Shown: in pieces, positions 32,588 through 43,035 of the stretch | How the letters are laid out: the number at the start of each line of letters is the position of its first letter | Numbering within the stretch: position 1 is the stretch's first letter | Assembly (NCBI RefSeq): GCF_003711515.1 | Contig: NW_021167086.1 | Coordinates: 440,330 to 504,329 of the forward strand | Direction of reading: 5' to 3' | Length of the DNA stretch: 64,000 nucleotides | Origin: Sodiomyces alkalinus F11 | Taxonomy: Eukaryota > Ascomycota > Sordariomycetes > Glomerellales > Plectosphaerellaceae | The notes under the pieces: model-generated | What the model was told of the DNA's origin: nothing | Seen by the model: the letters and a program-made list of their open reading frames with translations, nothing else | The model's database searches: none | Translations under genes and position numbers: made by a program

Positions 32588-32842
32588 TCCGGCGCCACCG
32601 CCGAGACCTTCCGCCGCGGCATCGAGGCCGGCCAGGTCGGCATCAACGTCCCCATCCCCGTCCCCCTGCCCATGTTCTCCTTCACCGGGAACAAGAAGAG
32701 CGTCGCCGGCGGCGGCGCCAACACCTTCTACGGCCGCCCCGGCATCAACTTTTACACCCAGCAGAAGACCGTCACCACTCTGTGGAAGAGCGAGGATGCT
32801 GTTGCGCAGAAGGCCGATGTCGCTATGCCCACGCAGTCGTAA
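31012..32842 (+). CDS. Methylmalonate-semialdehyde dehydrogenase (acylating), mitochondrial
   Basis: Model join(31012..31690,31788..32842), 577 aa. This ALDH6-family enzyme converts methylmalonate or malonate semialdehyde to propionyl-CoA or acetyl-CoA in valine, pyrimidine and beta-alanine breakdown in the matrix. The N-terminal 60 residues are Arg/Ser-rich with no acidic residue ([19 protein letters not shown]...[11 protein letters not shown]), a matrix presequence. Catalytic features include [12 protein letters not shown], created exactly at the splice junction (Asn codon A|AC), [21 protein letters not shown], and the catalytic cysteine in GAAGQRCMS (about C358). The family's [16 protein letters not shown] is intact. 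Intron 97 nt (GTACGT...CAG, branch CTAAC). MMSDHs use CoA instead of water, and the PIPVPLP signature supports that assignment over other ALDHs. Confidence 0.95.
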
Positions 32843-33762
32843 GGGGCGAGTAGGAAGCGCATGAAGGAGAGGGGGGAAAAGTAGGAATGTTTTTTTGCTT
32901 TGTAGTGACAAACTCCTAAATTTGACCATCCATCTCCCCCATGCCTTGAGGGGGGTTTTCCAAATGGCACAAGGGCAGCTTTTGGATATGTATCATCTTT
33001 GGCATCCCGGGGTTTAAGGGGCGCATGAAGTTTGTTTATATCAATACGCAGGACTAGCATGGAATAGTATATACAAAAGGAAAGAGAAAGAAAAAACAAT
33101 ATTCCAAAGAATCTGCAATGACCATGGCAAAGGCTTTATTTACCGACAGCATCATATCCAGAGGCCGTCTTCCTGCGACGAGAGTTCAACAGTGCCGGTT
33201 TGCGAGATATCCAATACCATCCACGGACTGGCTGTCACGACCAGGAAGACAACACTATAGGGGTCAGAAGGGGGAAAGCAGTACATTTGTCGTCGAGGTA
33301 CAGACAGCAAAGAATGGTCAATGAATGGAAAAATCGGCATTCTTCAAGATTGATCACGAGGCTTCGTTTCGTTCTTCGTTTTTTTTAAAAGTGGATTGAC
33401 ATGAATGGCAAACAATCGCACTCACTACCTATGTATGTCCGTAGAGCCATCATAAATTCGATGCCAACCGGTCTTTTGAACCGCAACCCCCAAACTCCCA
33501 AGAATGCGCCCTTCCCTCATAGTAAAATGCAGAAGGCGGAAATAATGAGAAAGCCCACAAAACTACAGGGATAACATTGAGGAACCAACTCCGCATTCGT
33601 CTGAATCAGCTGACCGTCCTTTTCATACGCATGGCTTTGTTTTTGCAAGCGAGACGTCGTGGATCAATGGAAGGCGGAAAAAAAAAAAGAAGGAAAAAAG
33701 AAACAAGGCATGTATGTCTAGACAACCCAGTCAACGTCTTCCCCGGGGCGTGCAAAAGAAAT
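32843..33762. other. Convergent intergenic region
   Basis: 3' flanks of MMSDH and of the monooxygenase, with short A-runs near 33092 and 33680. No coding or RNA gene seen. Confidence 0.5.
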
Positions 33763-36151
33763 TCATTCAGTAGTCATGGCCATAGGAGTCGTCTCAGCCG
33801 CTTCACTGGCCGGCGGTGCGGCCGAGGATGACCTGGTACTGGGAGTCCCGGGCAGCTGCAGGAAGCCGTCGTAATAGCGGTCCAACCAGCGGGCGGCGTC
33901 GATACCGGCGTCGTCGACACACGTGTCCCAGCGGCCGACAGACCCCACATAGCCATCTGGCCGGACGTTGACGATGGCGACCTCGCCGGGGCCTAGGCTA
34001 CCCAGCCACTTGTTGGTACATGTGGAGCCGCGGGTGTCCTGCTCGGGAATGTCGTCGATGTAAAAAGTCCACCTGCAGTCCTGCAAAAGGGCGGGGAGGT
34101 CGGAGAGTTCCACATCCTGCTTGGACATGGTTGCTAGGGGAAGGGGTTGATGTTAGCATGGGGTAGGGAGGAGAGCCAAACAAAGTCAAGAACGAGAAAA
34201 GGAGGAGGAAAAAGGAAGAGGGGAATGGAGGGGAAAGTACTCACTGACGAGGGCGAAAGTGAAGAGGTGGCTGACAGCAGTGTACCGTTCCGGCCGTGTA
34301 TACATATCCTCTGGGGAGGGCAGTCGCGGTTGGGCGGCGTAAGAGGCGTTGGCGGCGGCCGACAGCTTGCTTATGAACGAGTTGGGCGCGGCGATGGCCC
34401 GGCAGAAAGTCTCGAGGAAAGGGTTCGACGCGTGGACGTCCCACATGAGAATGTAGATCCGGAATTGTCCAAGCATGGGGATGTCAAGTTGGATATCGAC
34501 GGGATTCGCGTCGATGTAGCGGGTGACCTTGGCCGGAGGTAGGAGACAGCCTGGGCGGACATCTCCCATGATGGCGGGCTGCTCCCCGACGACGTTTAGA
34601 GGGCTCTCCGCATACTCGACACCTATGCCGGACATGAAACGGATGTTGGTCTTGAAGTTTTCCGAGAGAGCCTCGGCATCGCCCCCGGCGATCTGGTTGG
34701 CGTGTTCGTAATCAAAGTTGACCAGGTCCAGTGCCGTCTTCCGCCTCTCTTCCTCGTAGCTCTCGAGCAGCATGGGCTTGGCGAGGCCGCGCACGGCGAG
34801 GTTGAGCTTCCAGGCCAGATTCCACGAATCGTGCATGGAGGTGTTCATGCCCTGGGCAGCCTTGGGAGAATGGGTGTGAGCGGCGTCGCCGGAGAGGAAG
34901 GCACGGGTATGCGGGTCGCAAAAACGGCTTGCTACCCTCTGACCGATCTGGTACCGGCCGAACCATTCGATGTATTTCCAATCGACGGTGTAGGGCGCCA
35001 TGATCTTCTGGGCCCGTCGCATGATAAACTCCTGGCCAAGCTCTCTGCGGTCCACCTTAGGGCCCGATTTGAGCTCAATGTAGAAGCGGGTCATGTTCCT
35101 CTCTCGGGGGATAATGAGAATGGACCCGTGCTCTTGGGAGTAGACCAGCGTCTTGGACCAGATGTCGGGGAAGTCGGTGATGAGCTCGCCGTCTAGGACG
35201 CCCCAGATGGAGGCTTGCGACAGGCCGATAGCCCGCGCCTCTGGAATACTCTTACGTACTTTAGAGTGAGCACCATCGCCTGTTTGTTTGTTCTTCTTGT
35301 GTCAGCACTGGGGCGTGGGATGGCCTTTCACTTGTGTCGTATTTTGCGCGCGGGGTGGGTTTTAATTTTTTTGTTGAAAGAAAAAATAAACCAAAAAAAA
35401 AGGAGTAAAACTCACATCCGACGAGGTATTGCGTCAAAAAGGTCTTCCGGTCCTGGGTGACGTTGGTCCGGCAATTGACCCGGAGGGGCCCCGACTTATC
35501 CTCTGGCACGTTGTACGACTCGAAGGCGGTGTTCCTGCGAACCTCGACGCCTCGCTTCCTTAGATCGTCAATGAAGAGACTTTCGACCATGCCCTGGTGG
35601 ACGAGCAGGATGTACGGATCCAAGACATCGATAACTGGGGGGTAATGGACCTCGCGGCCCAGTCGGTGGAGGGGCTCCTCCGGGGTGCTGCGCCAAAAGG
35701 AGATATCATAGACGCGAACACCGCGCTGAAGCAGGGGGTGGGCGAGTCGCATCTGTCTAAAGGTCTCGATCGTCTTGGGTTGAAGTCCGTCGGCTCTGCA
35801 GGAGGTGAGTCGAGAGAATCAGGTGGTGGAGCCGGAAGGAGAGGGGGAGGGGTTATGGTATGCCCGAAGGCCAAGGGTCAATTACCTTCCCACGGGTGTC
35901 TGGTCAGCTCGTTCGTCAATGACCTCGATCTTGATTCCGAAGCGACCCAGATTCGCGGCAAGCATGAGGCCTGCGGGACCGGCACCGACAATGCATACTT
36001 GGGCCTCTATCGGGGGGTCGGGGAGGCTGCGGAAGAGGCTGAGGGGATCTACGGCAGTGTCGAAGCCGGGATCGAAACGGCCTGGGGCAATCTGGGGAGG
36101 CGAATTTCTCTCCTCCGTGGCGTCGGCCGAGTCCAAGGCGCTGGGTGCCAT
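33763..36151 (-). CDS. FAD-dependent aromatic monooxygenase, phenol 2-monooxygenase type
   Basis: Model complement(join(33763..34133,34245..35279,35416..35795,35886..36151)), 683 aa. The group uses NADPH and O2 to hydroxylate phenolic rings. The Rossmann motif GAGPAG is at 56-61 (QVCIVGAGPAGLML). The second FAD/NADPH signature DGAHS follows the exon 2/3 junction, which splits the Cys codon of VGCDGAHSKVRK. The third, FLSGDAAHTHSP, has Gly-Asp at about 346-347. The C-terminal 160 residues match the thioredoxin-like domain of phenol hydroxylases (VNVRPDGYVG). The introns have GTAATT, GTGAGT and GTGAGT donors and CAG/CAG/TAG acceptors. It is cytosolic, as no signal is visible. No ring-cleavage dioxygenase or transporter lies nearby, so the natural phenol is unknown. 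Confidence 0.9.
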
Positions 36152-38968
36152 AGTGGTATTCGGGTGTTTTCCCTCTCTTTTGTCTGGCTTTCCTTTTCTC
36201 CCTTTTCCCGTCGTTCTTTCGACGTGTCCAGCTGCCCCGGCTCGTGTCCCTCGAAACTCGAATGTTGTTCCAGTGGTGGGTGAAATACGTCTTGCTTTTG
36301 TCGGATATCAAGGCGCATCAGGTAGTGTGCCGGTCGTTGAAATCTTCTCACGCACGCAAAAACGTCACGAGGGCGTGGACTGCAGTATGAAAGGCGCGGG
36401 CAGTAGATGGTTGTCTCAGGTTCTCTTAAGTTGCCTGGTTCTTCTAGGTAGAACAATCGATTGTGAGGGGAGCTCTCGAGGGCATGCGACAGGCATATAT
36501 CGGCACAGAATGACAGTCGTTCGTTCGCTGTCTCTTGTCTGTGAAGGGGCAGCAGCAGCAATGGCAGTAGCAGTGGTAATAGCAGTGGTGGTGGCAGGAG
36601 TAGTGGCGGTCGTGACAAGGCAATGAACTGGGTCCGACTTCGAGAGGTCGCAGATGTACGGAGAGCCGTGGCAGCACCGAACACTGGCAGGGAGTCCGAG
36701 CGGTAAGTCCGAGGCTGAATTGGCGGGTATGGTATGGTTACGGATATAGGGAATATGTAACATCAAGGATCGAATCACTCTGTAGATGCGACCACTGACG
36801 ATAGAGAGGCGAGCCAGGTAAGGTACGGGAGCCACACGCGACACCGGAATTGAAGTAAGTTCGGCGTGGAGAACGACAGCCCCGGAGCAGACAAAGGTTC
36901 AATGAGACGGGACGCGAGGCGAAGGGAAGGGGAGGATAATTAACGTGACGAGACGATGGAGATGGAGGGAGAGAAAAGAGGGGGGGGAGGGGGGGATGAA
37001 AGGCGGAGAGAGGTCACTCCGGAGAGCATTCAGGGTCTGGTCGAGGAGGAGCGACAAAGACCCAGACAGGGGAAGGTGAGACCAGTGAGGTCCTACTTCA
37101 TACCTTACGAAATAGTGTGGGAGATACCGGGCTACCTACGGTACCCGTATTCGTAATTTACTCGTACTCTACCTTATTGTCCCTCACTATCCAAGCCTAT
37201 GTACTTCGTAGCATCTCCCCCCCTGGTATACGTACCGAAAGGGAAGGTATATTCGTATGTCATCGGATACTTCGAGACAAGGCATTAAAAATAATCCTTC
37301 GGGGCATCTTTAAGTCGCATGGAGACGATGCGAGGGGGAAATGGCATGACCGTGGCCAGGTCAGTAGCGACTCGCAAATAGAGAATGGGCTGATTTTTCC
37401 GAGACGCGGCGGGGCCTTCTTCTTTTTCTCTTTTTTTTCTCAAGTCATAACTTTGTTCCGCGGGTGGAGAAGAGACATTGACTGCCGTCCATCAGTGGCC
37501 AGTGCGTTCGCACGCGATATCGGCCGAAGTCTTCCGGGCTTCATTCTGGCCTGATGCCATGTGGGACGAAGATAAACGTATCATGATAAGATAGGCAGAG
37601 GTGTCTTACCGACCTTGACCTTACGATGTCATTTAAAAGACCCCAGTCAGAGCTTATTAATACTTGTTATCCTACTCCCTGCTACGGGAATTCAACAGGT
37701 CGGCATACATTGCTGAGAATGGTACGAGTGTCTCTGGGAGTCGCACTTCTTTCGAGTACTCCGCCAAAGAACAACCCAATATTCCACCCCAGATCCGGGA
37801 TTGAGGTCTGACTAAGGTATCCCGGGGTGCTTGGCGACGATTAATACTGGTTATATTACTCCGTAGGCATCTAGGTACCCCCACAGCCCAGCTTCACCGC
37901 AGTCATCGACCAGCTCTGAGACGACGATACGAGGCTTCGTACCTAGTCAAATTAAAAAGAGGCAATCAGCAAGGCAGATACAGAGCACGAGCGTAGAAGA
38001 GTGGCCGAAGAAGAAACCCATAAACTACTTAGCAAAAAGGCGGCGTATGTATGTATTTACAGAGACAAGTCCAAGAGCAAGCAGATTCAGCAGCATTATT
38101 TCGAAGCATACTTAAACAAATATACTACTAATATAGGGAGGGTAATAAATAGCCCGCTCTGAACGGCCTAGGGAAACACGTGGAGGATAATAAGATTAGA
38201 ACGGCGAACGGCGCCTATACTAGACACACGGTTCCGTCAGAGCAAACATAGGACCGCCCATCACTTCGACTATATCTAACCGAACAGGAACACCGTATAA
38301 GTGGAAAGGGTAGGAAGCCATAATCTTTTTGTGTTTTCTAGAATAAGATGTGTTCAACTGAGGAATGCGTACTAACCGGCGAATCTTCCCAAGAGTCGAG
38401 TCGTCATGGGCAGCACCTCCCGGTTGGACTGGTTATACGCAGCCTTTTGATGTGATCCTCTTATTCGTTTCGAACATGAATTTCGCGCAGACGAGTTCGA
38501 GATGCTTCAAGAGCTTGCTTAGCACGTTCTCGTTCTTCCCCGAGCGTTTGATTCTGCTCGTTGTGCGTGTTCTTCTGTAACGTCAAGCAGTCCGTCCAGC
38601 TCTTCAACCTGGCTGCCCATGTTGACGACAATACACGTAACACAAGTAGGGCATCTTGCTGAGGACTCTAGACTGTTGTCGAGCGTGGGACGATCCGATG
38701 CCTCTAGGGCCATTGTCGCATAACTGGTTACACAGAAGTTGGTTGCACAGGAAGGCGCGATGAGTAAGCGAGGCTGTGTAGGACCAACTCTTTCAACCAA
38801 CTCCTCAGTATCGCTGCCTAACCCCTCGCGGCACGTTGCATAGAACCGTCCAAAGTTCCGTACGTGAAGTTATCGATTTACCTCGTTGATTAGGTGTATG
38901 CCTTCGTGCCACTATCCCCAGACTCTTGCGCATTTATTCCTATCACCTTTGGCATCCCATCCCGGAAA
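36152..38968. other. Large intergenic region, 2.8 kb
   Basis: The left part is the promoter of the monooxygenase, with a GCAGCAGCAATGGCAG/GTGGTGGCAGG trinucleotide-rich tract at about 36548-36610 and G-rich runs at 36980-37000. Around 38095-38220 TA steps are frequent and CA/TG scarce, resembling a small RIP-touched relic. A possible broken reading frame lies at 38461-38713. No intact gene could be built. Confidence 0.5.
38461..38713 (-). pseudogene. Possible frame-broken relic of a short coiled-coil gene
   Basis: On the minus strand an ATG at 38713 opens a frame containing CPTCVTC and then VEELDGLLD. A second, overlapping frame continues with a heptad-like stretch (EERERAKQALEASRTRLREI) to a stop at 38461. 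The two halves together look like one short zinc-knuckle plus coiled-coil protein, but they lie in different frames with no convincing intron between them. This may be a decayed gene or coincidence. Confidence 0.25.
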
Positions 38969-41110
38969 ATGGCAACGCCGCGATTCATCTGCGCTGACTG
39001 GGCCCCCGATAACACGGCCTGCCAGAAAGCCGGCAACTTCGCCTGCAAGAACTGTTTGCTCGTCGGGGTAAGTTGAACAGACATGCCATCAAAGCAGAGC
39101 CTTTTCTCTGAGACACCTTAGTACTGTGGCCCGACCTGCCAAAGATCCCACTGGGCATCTCACAAGGCCGACTGCAAGTCGAACCTACGCAAGGAAACAT
39201 GGCAGCCCAACTGGGCACTAGAGAACCGACGACCGGCGTTCGTGGGACCGGGACAGCAATTTGGAGGGAAGAAGTACCTCTGGGGCAACATGCCAGCTTT
39301 TGATGTATTGAATCTCGAATCCAACGAAGGCGTCGATTATGACGGCCAGTTGAACCTTTTGTTTGCTGGTATGTGCCGTGTGCAGCTTTGGCCCTACTTC
39401 GTCAGGCCTTCTGAAGCTAATGCCGTCTTTCCCTCGGCACCATAGCATCTGGCGATCTTCGGAACCTCGTGAAGACCATTGCGCAGCTCCCCGCCAGCTA
39501 TAGCGGCACTCTTGACGTGACGTTGAACGACCTTGAGCTAGACATCGTGGTGCGCAACGCCATCATGCTTCTCGTCGCCTTCATTGTCGACAACACGGAC
39601 GACGCAGTCGATTGCATCATACACGTATGGTACTCTGCTCGCATCCGCACATCTCACCTGGAGATTCTCCAGCAGCGAATCCGGCCACTTGTCCAAGAGG
39701 TCTGCGATAAAACCAGGGAGAAGGACCCCCGGAGCGTTTGGGAAAGAACATGGACGTTTGGTCAGAACTCCCTGAGGCTTGTGCTTGCGCAGTCGGCGTG
39801 GAACCGCTTCTTGTCGTATTTGGATGTGCCACCAGGCTTGGACGCCGAGAAGGCGAATCGGATCCGCCGTGCCGTCACCCTCGCCGAGTCTAGACAGGAC
39901 TATCGTGACCGGCACTTTCTGTTCCACTCACCTTCTCATCGGATGGCTAAGTATCGGTTCTGGGAAGACGGGCTCTTGCTACCGTTTGGGTCACGACGGG
40001 ATGAATTCGCCGTGCCGAACCCGTAAGTTGTGGCCCTGTCCGCTTGGATCTTGGATGTACCGCAGAATTGACGTTTTGTAGGACCCTCTTCCAGACCCCT
40101 GACGCCTGGCCTCTGTTCGACAATGCCGATCCCCTCAACGGGTGGCTCTTGAAGGACATCTACGCCACCTCAAGCGGGGCGGCGACCGCAGACGTATACG
40201 GCAAGATGTTCTACCACGTCCGCGGTATGCTGGAGTCATTTCTTCGCCGCCTGTCCGGTCTCACGGCAAAGTTTCAGCTCCTGCAAGTCAACGCCCTCGA
40301 GCTTCCCGAATACCTTGAACTGGACAAGTCTTTCAGCCGAATCGAGGTATGGGATGTTGCTGGTGTCGTTTGGTGGGGGGAGTTTCCTGCCGTTTGACCC
40401 GATACTAGAAACATGCCGCGCATACTAGGTCGCAAACATCGCAGACTGTGGCTACGTCGGACCCCATCGCACAGTCGCCCTCATGGCGCGGCTGCTCCAG
40501 GAGCCCGCAGTGAACCCGCACGCGACGCTCATCACCCTGTTCATGAACGCCGTCGACGAGAACATGACTCACCAAGACCGGATAGCCGATGCTACGCAGG
40601 ACAGCCGTTCGAGCAAAGCCTTGCTCAAGTACATTCGGCCGACGGGACCATTGACAATGACGGGCAACTACAACCCTGCCGTCGTCAAATTCTCGTTCGC
40701 ACGAGATCTCGTGACATCGTATGGCCGATACTTCGATCGGTAAGCGCGCGAGGTGCCCTAGACGGGGTGATCCAAGCTCAGGACATACTAACTGTCTGAT
40801 TAGATTCATGAAGGAATTCATGTTCGCTGAGCTGGGAGAGATTGTTGGCGCCGCTATGAAGGACAGGCATACGGTCATCGAGAAGTGGCCGTACAGGCTG
40901 AGGCTTTCGCCTGGCCAACCAGGGGCGCAGGAGGAGTTTGACCGGGCGCTCGGGGGAGGTCCGTCCAGCAAGGAGCGATACGTGGAGTGGAAGAGGGTGT
41001 ATCATGTACGACGACGTAGGTTGCTCTGTTGTGAAGCGTGCTACAGTGGCCTCGCACTCGCGGAGTCACGCACTTGCACTTGCGAACAGCGAGAAATGGT
41101 CACGCTTTGA
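38969..41110 (+). CDS. MYND zinc-finger protein with DUF4470-type domain
   Basis: Model join(38969..39067,39122..39368,39446..40022,40082..40346,40429..40739,40804..41110), 601 aa. The N-terminus is a MYND-type finger: CADWAPDNTACQKAG, then CKNC, YCGPTCQRSHW and HKADC, with the splice between LVG and YCGPTC. The part that follows (WALENRRPAFVGPG, KKYLWGNMPAFDVLNL, DLRNLVKTIAQLP) matches the fungal DUF4470 architecture, often found next to MYND fingers. MYND fingers mediate protein contacts, so a regulatory or scaffold role is inferred; no catalytic motif is evident. All five introns are 54-82 nt with GTAAG or GTATG donors and TAG acceptors. The final 40 codons are Arg/Cys-rich and less convincing, so the true C-terminus might use one more intron near 41000. 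Confidence 0.8.
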
Positions 41111-41713
41111 TTAGTCAGCATCGCCCGGTTTTCTATTTTCTATTGCCCCATAGTGACCGGTGCTTAGTAATAAAGGACTTGCGGAGTAAATACTCAGTGA
41201 AAAGTAGCTGATCTAGTTGGTGAAGCTGTTGAACATTGTGTTGAACATATTATCGAAGGTTGCAAGCCTACACCTCGAGCCAGGGAACTATAGATATAGG
41301 TAACGTCCTGCCCCTCCATGCAGATCCCTGTCCTGCTTATAATATCTCGTTAGCTACGGCTCGATCGTGTCTCTCATGTTATCCACCTGGAGAGCGCTGT
41401 GAGTGTATTCATGTCGCGGCCATAGTGCAACGAAACGCCGTTTAGAAGGCTGGGGAAAGAGGCAGTAGGCTACGGCAGACAATGCATAATCAACGTTACT
41501 TATCATTCAACGGAACCGAGTCAAAAGTGGTTGGAAGATCTTGTGGATCAACTTCGATAACGACAGGAACCCACGACGAGTCGGCCGAGCTCAACCTCGG
41601 GGGCCATTTTGCTCCAACCAACCTCCCAGAGAACTCCATATATCGTCCGTCGCTAGCTCCATCACTTGGCACCGAGCCATGTTATAACTTCCAAGTTCTG
41701 TGTAAGGCTGGGA
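41111..41713. other. Convergent intergenic region
   Basis: 3' flanks of the MYND protein gene and of the small secreted protein gene. I see nothing specific. Confidence 0.5.
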
Positions 41714-42069
41714 TTACACGATGAGGCACTGAACAGATACGGACACGTTAGCATGCTGCATCAGGCCTGCAGACAGCAGGCCCCCCTATCTAGAGCACGA
41801 CTTACCTGAATGCCGCACTTGACAACCTTGCAAGCAAAGTTGAAGGCGTCACCTGCGTCGGAGCAGCTGTCGACGCACCTGGCGCAGTTGCTCTGTTCTG
41901 GGTTGGGCTGCACGTTGGCGGTGTCGATACCGGCCCTCTCCAGCTGTTCGATGAGAGACTGGAGGTCGATATCCTCGAAGGAGATCTCGTCTCCCTGCCT
42001 CTTGTGGACGGCGGGAGTGGCGGCGGCCAACTCGGCGAGAGCGGACAGAAAGACCATAGAGGCCTTCAT
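41714..42069 (-). CDS. Small secreted cysteine-rich protein, effector-like
   Basis: Model complement(join(41714..41728,41806..42069)), 92 aa. A signal peptide (MKASMVFLSALAELAAATPA) is followed by a Kex2-type Lys-Arg site (VHKR|QGDE). Next are an acidic helix-like middle (FEDIDLQSLIEQLERAGI) and a C-terminal six-cysteine core spaced C-x2-C-x3-C-x10-C-x4-C-x3-C. The last cysteine comes from a second exon of only 15 coding nucleotides including the stop (CLIV). The 77-nt intron has a perfect donor GTAAGT, branch GCTAAC and acceptor TTCAG. If it were retained, translation would end VSRALDRGACCLQA instead. No homology is recognised. Size, secretion, propeptide site and even cysteine number are typical of fungal effectors or antimicrobial peptides. 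I infer no activity. Confidence 0.78.
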
Positions 42070-42186
42070 TTTGGCTGATGAGTTTGGTGTGCAGAAAAGG
42101 GGGAGAAAGGGTTGCTATTAAGGTCGGAGGTGTCTTGGCTCTGTGGAAGGTGGTCACAGGCTGTGAAGAGCGGTGGGAAGTGGTCT

Positions 42187-42194
42187 CTTTTATA
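42187..42194 (-). promoter_or_regulatory. TATA box (TATAAAAG)
   Basis: TATAAAAG on the minus strand lies about 120 bp upstream of the start codon of the small secreted protein, consistent with an inducible, TATA-driven promoter. Confidence 0.5.
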
Positions 42195-43035
42195 ATCGAT
42201 TCTGATGTCGCGTAGATACTGTGATCTCCGTTCAAGATACGTATATTAGACGGACAGGCTCTCTGTGAAGTGGCTTTCTCCTGAAGGGATGAAGTCCACT
42301 CCTCGGTGACGATAACTTCGTATTTTTGTCTTAACCCTATGGCCTATTCTTCAACTGCATATCACTTCTTGAGACAAACGATTCGGCCCGCCGTGTGTCC
42401 ACTGCAGATTATAGACGGCTCTTTTGCGCCCCCGGACTTCAGGTCGGCGAAGCAGGAATGTGAACGACCTTACTATGAAGCAGTTCAGTTCTCACATGCA
42501 GTCGGGGGATTTGTTAACTTATTGCGGAGGTTCAACCTAGTCAAGTCATTCTGAGAACCTGACCTCCCGTTGAGAGCGAGTCGACTCTGACCTATAATTC
42601 AAAGCCCTCGAGAGGACATTTGGCCTATAGAAAACTGATTTTCAATATGCTCCTCTTTCTCTCTCCCCTTGGATGTCTTTCCATAGGAGGAGCAGAGGTC
42701 ACCGAAGAATGCGGACGGCATATCAACTGCCGGTAATAGCCACGGCAGATGCCTCCGTCCAAGTAAGGATCGCTGCCCCCATTCCATGACGAGGGAAGGA
42801 ACCAAAGCGTGAGACAAACTCCACTGGCATGTTGAACTATAGATACGTATCTATATCTGGGCTGAGGGAGATCACGGCAAGCTCAACGCCATTTATTCTT
42901 TGTCCTTAGAAAACCCCCTCTCAGATTTGCAGCAAGCGCTGCTTTAAGAGTATATACAGTAAAATCTCATTATACACGCTCATAAACTAGACAATGTCAT
43001 AGGACCTGGGCTCCTCAGCTCCCGTGTCTGTGGTC
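42195..43035. other. Intergenic region
   Basis: Upstream DNA of the secreted protein gene and 3' flank of the SDR gene, somewhat AT-richer at 42830-42990. No gene supported. Confidence 0.5.

Noticed and set aside
31760..32929. 389-aa minus-strand open frame across MMSDH
   Set aside because: Antisense shadow of a strongly GC3-biased exon; no recognisable domain.
35597..36626. Plus-strand open frames (228 and 273 aa) over the monooxygenase 5' end and promoter
   Set aside because: They overlap the spliced coding strand and run into low-complexity Val/Ala sequence from a trinucleotide tract.
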